Assembly: GCA_004352715.1 (NCBI GenBank)
Contig: SCFE01000095.1
Span: 1,652,399 to 1,716,398, forward strand
DNA from: Hofstenia miamia
Taxonomy: Eukaryota > Xenacoelomorpha > Acoela
Reading direction: 5' to 3'
Length of the DNA: 64,000 nucleotides
The stretch's first letter is position 1. Each line of letters opens with the position of its first letter. Under the pieces are notes generated by a model. That model made no database searches, had not been told where the DNA came from, and saw only the letters and a program-made list of their open reading frames with translations. The translations under genes were made by a program, and so were the position numbers. Below are positions 1-9,781 of this stretch, in pieces.

Positions 1-718
1 TATATAGAAGTATATATTATATGCAACATCACGTACAGTAGAAAGGTTAAAAATTATATTGTATTAAATCATGATAGTATGCATACAGCATGGTGAACTA
101 TTTTGTAGTACAAAATACTTTGTTATTTGGAAAAATACTTATTTTCTAAGTACAACCGCAGTTCCGAGATTATTGTTTTCTAAAATTTGTGGGTCATGTG
201 CAGGTATGACTTTTATTCCACCCTTGCCAATGTTCAACACTGACCAGAAGTTTATTAACATGAGAATATAACAAACAAGCGCGCTTCCTGTGTTGCTTAC
301 ACTACTTGCTGCTCATTCAAACTTATTTTGATTAGCAGTAATGCAGTAGAATGTCATTGCAATCATCCAAAAAGCTAGAAATTTATTGAATTACGATGTA
401 CAATAAATATGTAAAGTAATTAAAAATTTCCTCTAATCTATATATTATTTAATTCACGGTTTATTGCTTATATACAACACAACATTTAGGAATCTGCATT
501 AGTAAACATGAGAGGGATGCAATATTCGACACATGAATCAAAAACTGGGACCCGTAGTTGCGAGTACAGGCAGATATATATATATATATATATATATACC
601 CCATATAGCCCTAATATTTATAGCCAAATATATTAGCATTTGACTTATAACATATTAATTTTAGATAACTGCAATTATTTTTAAAACTGCAAGAAATTTT
701 ATATTAAATTATAATACT
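1..718. other. AT-rich non-coding stretch
   Basis: No convincing coding sequence on either strand. It contains a TA microsatellite at about 574-598 and is the 3' flank of the minus-strand sulfotransferase gene. Confidence 0.6.
460..465 (-). promoter_or_regulatory. candidate polyadenylation signal
   Basis: TTTATT on the plus strand reads AATAAA on the minus strand, about 255 bases beyond the stop codon of the sulfotransferase gene. It is the nearest canonical hexamer I found downstream. In DNA this AT-rich the hexamer is common, so this is only a plausible assignment. Confidence 0.3.
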
Positions 719-1672
719 TTAAACAATCCATTTAAACTTCACACCTGTTAGATTTCTGAACTTTTCAGTGTCTTTCATTAGAATTTTCCTAATAGTTTCC
801 AATGTTTCATTGCTAGGAAGTTTATATTTTTTAGCTACATGATTATCATTTAATCGTGCATAGCCAATGTCCCTATGTGGAAGTCCATAATGGGCAAAAA
901 TAGCGTCCATTGTAGTTTGAGTAGATCTGGAATCTTTGAGAGCCTCAATTTGAACAAAAAGAATTTGATCTGAATCGAAATATTCAAGAAAGTTCATTGT
1001 CATCTCATAATAGCGAGATAAATGATAAAATGTATTCCCCGCTGTCTTCAATTGCTCAAGGTTACCACTGCCTCCAAATCGAATGTAGTTGTCGTTTATC
1101 TCGGATATCGCTCTCGCAACAGGATCACGAATAAGCATTACAAATCTAGCTTTGGGATTCCTGCATGCCAATACCTTAGCTTCGCTTTTTCCCGAATGTC
1201 GTGGACATGCATCCAACAAAAACATTTTCTGTTCGTTATTGCAGCCTTTCTGACAGGAGCTAACACGTTTACTGCTTTTCCCCAAACACAGTTCTTTACC
1301 AGCGTCAACAAACCCACTGGTTGGATCGTACTTGTTGAAATCCGGTGGCTTGTGTTTTAATAAAGATGCTAATGTTGTGCTTCCACATTTGCCACTACCC
1401 CAGTAGTAAAGAGTTTTACAACAAGGATTTGGATCGATTTTTTGAGTTTCTGAACACGTAACATCAGTTTTTCTTTTCTTTGATTTAACATAAAAAAATG
1501 GTGGATTTGAACTTTCAGCAAATATACTCCTTCTGTATTCTTGTGACTGCGAAAATTCATTCAAACTCTGGATTGAGTTTTCTAATGTGTCTGATATTGC
1601 TATATACAAGGCAATTACAGATATTAACCATATTGTAAATAAAAGTGTGAAAATCACTTTAATTCTGTTCAT
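719..1672 (-). CDS. Golgi-type carbohydrate sulfotransferase, single exon
   Basis: A 317-residue intact reading frame with a real ATG at 1672. Residues about 6-25 are a hydrophobic signal anchor after a short basic N-terminus (MNRIK), giving the type II topology of Golgi sulfotransferases. Residues 89-105 (YYWGSGKCGSTTLASLL) fit the 5'-phosphosulfate-binding loop for the donor PAPS. Residues 176-190 (RFVMLIRDPVARAIS) fit the 3'-phosphate-binding motif with its R-DP-RA-S pattern. The lumenal part has a stem (30-85), many cysteines (C73, C84, C85, C95, C129, C140, C144, C156, C170) and two N-glycosylation sequons (N288, N307). The length is normal for the family. It likely transfers sulfate to a glycan or glycolipid; the acceptor cannot be told. 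No intron is seen, as in many expanded invertebrate sulfotransferase families. It is the only intact host-like gene in the window. Confidence 0.88.
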   Translation of the reverse strand: MNRIKVIFTLLFTIWLISVIALYIAISDTLENSIQSLNEFSQSQEYRRSIFAESSNPPFFYVKSKKRKTDVTCSETQKIDPNPCCKTLYYWGSGKCGSTTLASLLKHKPPDFNKYDPTSGFVDAGKELCLGKSSKRVSSCQKGCNNEQKMFLLDACPRHSGKSEAKVLACRNPKARFVMLIRDPVARAISEINDNYIRFGGSGNLEQLKTAGNTFYHLSRYYEMTMNFLEYFDSDQILFVQIEALKDSRSTQTTMDAIFAHYGLPHRDIGYARLNDNHVAKKYKLPSNETLETIRKILMKDTEKFRNLTGVKFKWIV

Positions 1673-1893
1673 TAAAGCGATGTGCCCATCAAACTTTGAA
1701 ATGGTTTAGCTTCAAAATGCATTGATGATATGCCAGAGAATAAACATGAGTCTATGATGCTAGTCAATTTGTTCTAATACATGTAGAAGTAGGGCGCTAT
1801 TCACAATTCAACATGATTTTTAATAGAATCTTCACTTAGCTTTGCCGACTACTCTTTTTATTAGGTTATATATTTAGTTGTCCGGCTTTCATG

Positions 1894-1932
<39 letters not shown>

Positions 1933-4536
1933 TAAGCCTTGTTAGCCTAAATTTATTTTGCATTTTTTGTACCCAATTGAGTATAGCTAAGGTTCATATA
2001 TATTGAATGCAAATATCTTGTTTGCCTGTAACAAATCATGTCAAAAATCATTAAATATATCACCAGTATATTTACGAATTCAAATTCTGGTATCCGTAAT
2101 AAAATTAGTGGATGTTTCATGTTCTACTTATCATCACTGCTTTATGTTACTTTGAATCTCATACTGAATTACTAATAAGTTAGTATGAAGCTTGAGAAGT
2201 TTCTTATATCATCTAGCCATATCTAGTAGTGGCTACTTCTGTAACTTATTAATAGGTCTGGGATCACGATTGACTAAGTCAGTACAGGTTACTTTAAGAT
2301 AATCAATATAAAATATAAATACAAAATAGGATCATATAGAAGTATGACAAACGACGAGACTATACATACATGTTGAATGACACTGTAACGTTTTGGTTAT
2401 GGTAGAGGCATTACTTAGTTTTCAGTGGTTGTGTATTGGATTTGTCTTTTATCATAATCGACCTAGCTTTTAGTAATTGATAGTTGATTGCATGCGATGT
2501 CAAATTCGATTCAATGATGAGTTAGCTGTTGTTATCCACATGGCTTGCAATACTCAGTCTTAGAACGTGCTTTGTTTGAACCAATCGTAGTTTGGCAACA
2601 CATTTTGGAAAATATTTTTGGTTTAAGCCCCTAAACTTAAGCCCTTAAGCTAAAAAACATTGTTTTGTATTTCGATATTTCATTGAAAATGTCGTTTTTG
2701 TTAAAATTATGTCTTTTAATATCAATATCCTTCAAGATATTTAATAACACTTGGTAATGTAAAAAAACGTTATCTATAGTGCTATTTATTATTGCAAAGG
2801 AAATTTTTTACTGATTGTTATCATGATGTTTTCTTATTTCATTACACACTAGGATTTTTTCTAATTATCGGAAATACTTTGTATTACGCAGGTTCAAGTA
2901 GATTTATGATCAAGTGACAAAAGTGATTTGAAATCTATATAAAGTTTGATATCAGGACCACATTTCAGAAATAGTTCATGTAAAAATTTGATCATGTTAG
3001 GTAACCCGATCAAGATATTGAATTAATTTTTTTAATATTGTCAAATTGATATGTAAAGGTGGTGCAAAATCGTGCATTAAGGATCAAGGTTTTCTAATAA
3101 TACCATAACAACCAATTACGCAAAAACAAGAAACAATCTGCAAACAACATTCTAGTTTTCAAATGAACATACCCTTTTCCTTAGCAGCTAAAGAAAATTT
3201 GCAAATTTCTTAATTGAAATAAAATACCAGCCGAAAAGATGATCTCTTGGTTCTTTCCATGACATGCTTTAATCAAATGTAATCCTTGTAATCATCTGAA
3301 CTGGGTTTGGATAATCAAATCTTTGAATTTAAACATATTCACTCAGCCCTTTTGTTTTTTATGATGAGTCCGACGCTATTTTTCATATGTATGGCCTTGA
3401 GATTAAGACAAATAAAATTGTTCGACCCATGTCCAGCGCCTGCTGCCATAGCATAATTCGGTATATGTTTGTTTTTATTCTGTAGATATTTTAAAATTTT
3501 GCATCTAGCGTATCTAGCGAACGTATAAGCCTACATATATATATATATATATATAATTTCAAAGAATTTTGATGAACTTTGATGCAGTAAAATAGAAATT
3601 TTACAAATTCACTGAAATTTAGGCATTTCACAAAATTCTTAGTTTCATTGTCTAACCTTAAGATACATACTGTACACAGATTCTATAATTTTAATTGAAA
3701 TCATTAATTTTATTGGTACTGTAAATTCTTCCATTCTGTAGTAAACGTCGTGTTTATGAGAACTAAGCTTACTTGTATTCATTTAGCAATCACTTGTACA
3801 TCGCCTAATTGCATAGAGATTTTGATGAAATGCCATTACTTAGATCGCTGTTCTATGCACAAAGATGTTCATTCTTACAATTAGTGTTGATAAGAATCAT
3901 CATAACAATCAAAATGTTGATGTCAATGTTCCAAGTTAGCGGAGTGCAAACTATTCACTTCAAAAGCGTGTACTAGTGTTGGCAATCATCCTTTTAAATG
4001 CATGAAAATACATTAAATATACACTGACAAATAAAATTATTTTGTAACGAATAGTAAAACCATAAATTTTATGCCATATAAAAGTATACGTTACATCGAT
4101 TGTGCATTATTTCCATTGTGTGTTATGACGTCTTCAAAAATTTATAATTTTTATAACATAGTTTTTTCCATTTAAACCCTTATCGAAAGTGCAAATAATA
4201 GGTGGTTCTTAAGGTAAAATAATGCTGCTCAATGTGATCATTAATAAAAATTACATGGCCTTTTTGCTTCCTTTTGCGATTCTAAGAAGTTTTTGCAGAT
4301 GCTTGGCATACCTAAAATGTCTCGCAAATTAACGAGATAGTCAGACCTCGACAATCAAACGTTTCAGTTAATCAGTAATCATAACTACTGAACTAACTTA
4401 TAAAATGTAATAATTTATGACATTACATTCTCTGGCTGCCTTTGTGCTTGCGGCAAATAGAGAGTTGAACGAAGAAAGCTGAAGTTCTTGTTCTCTTTAC
4501 AAATTATCTGTAATATTTTGCAGTTGAAGATCAGAC
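1673..4536. other. non-coding stretch upstream of the sulfotransferase gene
   Basis: No supportable gene. TA microsatellites lie at about 1899-1929 and 3534-3554. The sulfotransferase promoter should lie just above 1672, but I could not fix a TATA box or start site. Confidence 0.5.
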
Positions 4537-4752
4537 ATGGGCAATTCCTATGGACTGAAGACGCAAGCAGAAAGCATAGTGTGGCTGTATCCTCAAGAGA
4601 TTCATCTAAATACTACCAATAATTATAGGTTGTCATTCATTGACGATAAAGACTGCAAGCCAGGCATACGTTCATATCATTTTCAATGCGACCGAAATTG
4701 CAAAACAAATTCCAATAGAATAAAAAACCTAGTGTGGCAGTATCAAAATTAG
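4537..4752 (+). CDS. possible small hypothetical protein or terminal exon
   Basis: A 71-codon frame starting at an ATG in fair Kozak context (gacATGG), with a TTTTGCAG acceptor-like site 17 bases upstream. The N-terminus MGNSYG fits an N-myristoylation pattern. The residue composition is less AT-biased than chance frames nearby. No family is recognised, and it may be a chance frame or one exon of a spliced gene. Confidence 0.18.
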   Translation: MGNSYGLKTQAESIVWLYPQEIHLNTTNNYRLSFIDDKDCKPGIRSYHFQCDRNCKTNSNRIKNLVWQYQN

Positions 4753-5782
4753 AAACGGTTGATCATTTTCATACACAACTTAGAACTCAACCTAAGCATC
4801 CACCTCCTATGATCACCCATGTTGTTATTACATACACGTGAACCCACATTTGATTTCATTATTAAAACAAAAACTTTCACGTTTAGAATTTTAATATACT
4901 ACTCAACCCGCGCCCAAATTCTAATTGTATGACTTTGACAAAACATCCAGCAAGCGCTCACGCATTTTTTAAGAAAATGCCAACAACATACAAAAATAAA
5001 TACCAGTATAAGATAACAACAAAACAGGGCTTATATTGAAAAAACTAACAAAGGGGGATTCTACAAACTAAAATATACATACATATTCTAGCATCATCAT
5101 ATTTAGCAATACAAGAAAGCAAAAACATAGTGATAGTGTAGTATCTACTCTCACTGAGGTAAGACATCCAAGATCACTGATAACACATAAGCTATTTAAA
5201 GTAGTATACATTATGGAGGCCAGCTTATTTAGGCAATAGATTACACATATCTGGACTCTCACAATTATAATGCAATTAGAACTACTACAGATATGCACTG
5301 CTTCAGTGACATTATAGAATACGTGGCAATTAGTGCCAGAGCAAGACAACAAAGCTACCATCAACGATATATGAGTGTCTGCACGAGCTAAGCCCCAGAA
5401 ATGAATGGGTTTACGCAGTCGTCACAAGACAGATGAGAATGACCTGCGTCTGAATTGCATGCTGCACACCCCTCATCTCCGTCGAAGACTTAGCTGCTCA
5501 TGGTCATCTATTTAATTAGTAATAGCAAGAATAGTAATTAGCTGCACGAACTAAGAAACTTTTTATTAACATTTGAGTACACAAAGGCCCTATATATACA
5601 AAAGACTGTACGCATAATAACAACAACAACAACCTGCTGCTAGGCAGAACTAATTAATACTGTGCAGTTACGTAGGCAGCTTGTACACGGGAACAGGAGG
5701 AGAGAGGAATTGCTAGTAATGAGCCTCTAGTGGTAACTTCGGGAACTTGTGAAATTACAAACACACGAATTCTGCCAATGCC

Positions 5783-5786
<4 letters not shown>
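4753..5786. other. non-coding stretch with a GC-richer patch
   Basis: No gene recognised. Positions 5380-5500 and 5620-5760 are clearly richer in G+C than the surroundings, and a short CAA repeat sits at about 5622-5635. This may be the body and simple-sequence tail of an old retroposon, but no tRNA-like promoter boxes were recognised. Confidence 0.35.

Positions 5787-5821
<35 letters not shown>
5787..5821. repeat. TA microsatellite at the LINE 3' side
   Basis: An uninterrupted TA run of about 35 bases, downstream of the end of the minus-strand LINE reading frame. It may be the simple-repeat tail or the target of that LINE. Confidence 0.9.
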
Positions 5822-5824
<3 letters not shown>

Positions 5825-5969
5825 AAATCAATAAATATGCGCAGTTACTTAAAGGGCACTATTTTTAGGTATACTGACTCCATGCATGTAATTGATTGGA
5901 AATGCCCAATAATGATTTCTTTTTCAATAAGTAATCCTTAATTTTTTTCACAAAATGCGTATAATTTGG

Positions 5970-7158
5970 TTAGATTTTTGTAGTAACATCTAGATTATTC
6001 CACAATGCGCAAGAATTAAATGTAAAAGAGTCCTGAGGGTTAATTTTACTGAAAATTTTATTTGTTCTTGGATTGAGCTGAAAATATTGTTGTAGAAAAT
6101 TTATAGAATTACATTCATTTATAAGCTTATGAGTTAAACACAAATATTGATACTGAATAGAATAAAGTGGAGACAAAATATTATAAGATAATCAAAGTTC
6201 ATTGGCTGATTGATGCTTATCAATAAAATTGATATTCTTGCTAAGGATGACTTATTGTGAGAGTTGATACTTTGAAATAAAAAAAAACAATAATTTAATT
6301 GACTTAAAACAAATGAGTGTATTAATTCTGTATGAAATGATTTCCCTATATGCCTAAAATGAAATAAGAATTTTACACCAGCTACCATTTTTCGTAATTT
6401 TAAGGGAAGGAATTCATCAAATTTCATTTCTTTGTCGATCACTACACCTAGATAATTAACAGAATTGCTTTGCTCTATTTCATTATCACATATCGTAATA
6501 TTAATATTTTCGGAAAATTTTTTATGATCCTTTGGTGAAAAGATGATAAATTGAGTCTTATCTGCATTAATTTACAATTTATTTATGTTAAGATATACAA
6601 TTAGGTCTTTGGTGTCTTTGGTGAATTGTCTGGTCGCTTCGTAAGGATTTTGAGCTGTTCTTAGTACACATGTATCATCAGGAAATATCATTCACATAAA
6701 GAGAAAACAATATTCATCCTAGAGTACAGTTTCTTGGGGAACGCTTAAACTCGTTGTGACATAGTTTGAATAGATTCTATCAATTTTTACTCTTTGATTA
6801 CAATTACTTAAAAAACTAAAAATAAATTTAGTCGCTGCTTTGCTAAAACCTTGATTGAGCAATTTTGACTGTAAAATTTCAAAATTAATTGAATTAAAGT
6901 CCTTATCAAAATCGAGAAATGCAACCGCTGTGAACAATTTTTTATTTAAATTTGATTTTGTTTTTCGGTAATTGACGAAATTGCGTTAGTTGTGCTGAAG
7001 TTTGGAATGAATCCGTATTGATTTTCTGATAAAATGCGATTCCCTTAATAAATTTATACATTTGTGCTGCAAGAATTTTTCAAATATTTTAGCAAACGGC
7101 TGAGTAATACCAATGGGAAGATAATTATTGGGATCTAAATGGTCGCCTTTTGTATAGG
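5970..7158 (-). pseudogene. LINE (CR1/jockey-like) reverse transcriptase remnant
   Basis: Reading down the minus strand, several frames together show a non-LTR reverse transcriptase: KGDHLDPNNYLPI and FAKIFEKFL (about 7155-7060), FLDFDKDFNSINFEIL (about 6915-6865, catalytic aspartate region), SVPQETVL (about 6740-6720), FPDDTC (about 6665) where the usual motif is F-A-DD, INADKTQFIIFSP (about 6565), SVNYLGVVIDKEMKF (about 6455-6415) and the thumb/C-terminal part to 5970 (LNYC, SFTFNSCALWNNL). Frameshifts and stops separate these pieces, so it is dead. No endonuclease domain is present: the 5' side ends abruptly in a Tc1 fragment. The clade is inferred from motif style only. It could be the same family as the LINE 5' fragment at 42353-43393, but they do not overlap. 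Confidence 0.85.
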
Positions 7159-7687
7159 TAGTATTCAATTGACGCCTAATGGTGCATATTGATATATTCT
7201 GCACTACTGCATCTAGATTTGCTTTAACTTCAGAAGATGAAGAGAATGGTTTATTGGCGACGTAATGGTGAAAGAGACAGTCAGTCTGAGGGGTTGTCAC
7301 TTTTGGTCTTCCAGACCGCTTGCAAGAGGAAACATTTTGCAGTTGCTGATAGCAAGTAACACTTCTGGATACTGAAGATACTGACATGCCCATTCTAACA
7401 GCTATAGCGTGATACTTGTACCCCTCCTTGTACAAGATATGAATTTGAGCACACTTTGTTGGTGAAATTTCACTACCACGGACCATATTTCAAACTATAA
7501 TGATAGTGCTTTTTCAGTCAAAATGTATTGCGTGTAAATCTAAAGTTGTGTTAATTTGACTGGATAAATGAATCTGTTGTAAATTCTAAGAAAAATTGGG
7601 AATTTCTGGAATTTTATGAAGTTTCCAGGAAATAGCATAAAACACGCTTTAGACAAGTTACTGTTGCCAAACTTTTGTCCAGTACTG
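7159..7687 (-). mobile_element. 5' half of a Tc1-like transposon
   Basis: The minus strand begins with a Tc1-type terminal repeat at 7687 (CAGTACTGGACAAAAGTTTG) preceded by a TA at 7688-7689. A frame starts at 7486 with the paired DNA-binding domain of a Tc1 transposase: ISPTKCAQIHILYKEGYKYH, GMSVSSVSRSV and the GRPKVTT hook between the two helix-turn-helix units, then SEVKANLDA and ISICTIRRQLNTTY. At about 7158 the Tc1 sequence stops and a LINE reverse transcriptase continues in the same frame, giving a 166-codon chimeric frame (7486-6986). The catalytic DDE half of the transposase and the second terminal repeat were not found. Confidence 0.82.
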
Positions 7688-7873
7688 TAGTATCGGCCAG
7701 TTCACTGATTTTGTGTTTAACCTATATTTTAGTTATTTATAAACAGTTATTTTAGTTATTTGTAAACATGTTTGACGTAAAGTGTATGTAAGACACTTAA
7801 ACGGTTGTTAATAGAGAAATAGTTAGCTGCATTCTCTTAATCAGCGCACTTCCGTGCACCCTAGTGCTGCTAC

Positions 7874-7893
7874 AATATATATATATATATATA
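7874..7893. repeat. TA microsatellite at the Penelope 3' side
   Basis: A short TA run just beyond the end of the minus-strand Penelope-like element and its hammerhead-like relic. Confidence 0.9.
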
Positions 7894-7942
7894 TTCAAAT
7901 GTAATTATACTGAGCTTTGACATATTCATGTTGGCTTGACGT

Positions 7943-7980
7943 TAGAATAGACCGGTTTCGATTTTAAATCATCATTAGTA
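7943..7980 (-). ncRNA. possible hammerhead ribozyme relic of the Penelope element
   Basis: On the minus strand the sequence reads CTAATGAT, a small stem GATT-TAA-AATC, then GAAACCGGTC. This resembles a hammerhead core (CUGAUGA, stem II, GAAA) with one substitution and one extra base, followed by a CCGGTC stem strand. It lies about 170 bases downstream of the GIY-YIG end of the Penelope-like element, where hammerhead motifs are known in this class. The altered core predicts little or no activity. Confidence 0.3.
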
Positions 7981-8150
7981 TAACAATAATGCGGCAATAA
8001 ATTTTACAATAGCTACACTTTATAAATTAATATTGCATGCACTTTCTAAAATAAATATAATGTTAACATGCTTTGTTGTCTATTTAATAGTTGATCTTGC
8101 TTAGTTTCCTCAAAAAAAAATTGCTTCACCGATTTTTGGATAGTTTGATC

Positions 8151-9541
8151 TTAGTATATAGAAATTATCTTCTCTGCAGTATGCTTATGTAAATATATTT
8201 CTGATCTTAGGTGTCCATTTAGATTTTCTTTTATTCTGGTTCCTAGATGTCTTTTAATTTCTCCGATGTATGATTTTTTATAATCATCATATTGGTATTT
8301 ATATATTACGGAAGAAGCTAAATTTTTCGGAACTGGGACTTTATTTTTAATGATGTTCGATGGTTTAAATGATGTAAATATTGGTATTATTTTTGTCTGC
8401 TTTAGTTTGGTGTTCATTATTGTAACTTTTTTCTTTACTTTAATAACTTGGTTACTACAATAGGAGGTTTCAAATATATACTAGACTTAGTTTCATCAGT
8501 GGCGTTTTCTATTTGATCTTTAGCTTGATTATTTAAAAGCATGTCATTTCAGAACTTCTTGATAATGTTGTGAAGATAACCATTTTTCTCTAATGTCTGA
8601 AAGATTTTTTCAGTTGCATCTGTTAAATGCTTATAATTTGATGATGTTAGTTTAGCACGATTAAATAATGATTTAATGGAGTTAGTTTTGTACGTTTTAC
8701 TACAATTAGAGCTGTATGGAATATAAAGTCCAGAATTTGTTGACTTGATGTACCAATTGGTTTCATGATAGTTGTTGTAGTTATGCATGCACCCATCAAG
8801 AAAATTTAATTTGTTGTTGATTGCAGTTTCCATAGTAAAACGTTATTTAGATAATTTAAGAATTCTTTAACTTCTTCTTGGTTATCAAAGATTGAAAATA
8901 TATCATCCACATATCTTACATAAAATTCTGGCTTTGTTACTGTTGCTGTTTCAAAATTACATTCAATGATGTCCATTGCAAATGCTGACATTGTTGGTCC
9001 TAAGGCTGATCCCATTTGCCGATGCACCGTTTTATTAAATAGGAATAGTATATTCAAGCAACATTTTTCAAGCGATTTTCGCAAAGAAACTTGAGATATC
9101 ATAATTTCATCTTCTGGTATTATTCTCAATATATGATCAATTGTTTTTCTTACGGAATGTTAGTAAATAATGATTTCACATCGTAGCTTACAATAAATCT
9201 GTTTTTGTTATTCGATTGGTAAATGGAATTTTTACTTGTTTAGAAAATCAGTTGAATCACGAACGTTATACTTTGTTGGAATGTATTTTTTTAAGTTTAA
9301 GATTTTTTTAAACCATTTTGAGCAATTTGAATTTTGGAAGTTTGTTGTAGATAAAATTGGTCTCATTGGTGGGTTTTCACGATCTTTATGGATTTTTGGC
9401 AGCCCATATAAACGACATGGTTGTGATCCTGTGCTTTTAAACATTTCATATAATTCTTTTGTTAGTTCTCCATTATTATGTATATATATATATATATATN
9501 TAGGATCATTGCTGAGTAATAGGTAACTAAACAAACAAGTA

Positions 9542-9584
<43 letters not shown>

Positions 9585-9600
9585 TTGTTAAGTATGGAAT
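8151..9600 (-). pseudogene. Penelope-like retroelement, reverse transcriptase plus GIY-YIG nuclease
   Basis: The minus strand shows, in order: YGLPKIHKDRENPPMRPILS (about 9410-9350), the motif A block FIVSYDVKSLFTNIP (about 9190-9150), RQMGSALGPTMSAFAMDIIE (about 9015-8960), the catalytic YVRYVDDIF (about 8925-8895), the thumb region with NKLNFLDG and STNSGLYIPYSS (8833-8549), and a GIY-YIG type C-terminus with VIYKYQYDDYKKSYIGEIKR followed by conserved R and E (about 8320-8230). Domain order and motifs match canonical Penelope-like elements, which use the GIY-YIG endonuclease for target-primed integration. The frame is broken into at least four pieces, and TA microsatellite material interrupts the N-terminal part at 9480-9582. 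It is therefore inactive as it stands. Confidence 0.88.
9480..9582. repeat. two TA microsatellites inside the Penelope element
   Basis: TA runs at about 9480-9499, ended by one undetermined base at 9500, and at 9548-9581 flank a short unrelated spacer. They lie within the Penelope N-terminal coding region just upstream of NGELTKELYEMF, so they are an expansion or insertion in the element. Confidence 0.85.
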
Positions 9601-9746
9601 ACTCATATTTACATTTTCGGTAAATATTTTCAATATCGTTGTTCGTGCTAAGTATACGTTAATAATTTTCCTTAACTTTTTGCATGTTTTTTAGTCTCAT
9701 TTCTTTATAATCTTCTTATAATTCGTATAAGCAATTCTAAAATTCC

Positions 9747-9781
<35 letters not shown>

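Noticed and set aside
5068-5364. 98-codon minus-strand frame
   Set aside because: No ATG-based context beyond chance and no similarity to any family I know.
9232-9633. Frames rich in YIYIYI (also 17344-17643, 19583-19816, 50641-50889)
   Set aside because: They are translations of TA microsatellites. The Penelope motif next to the first was kept, the repeat part was not.
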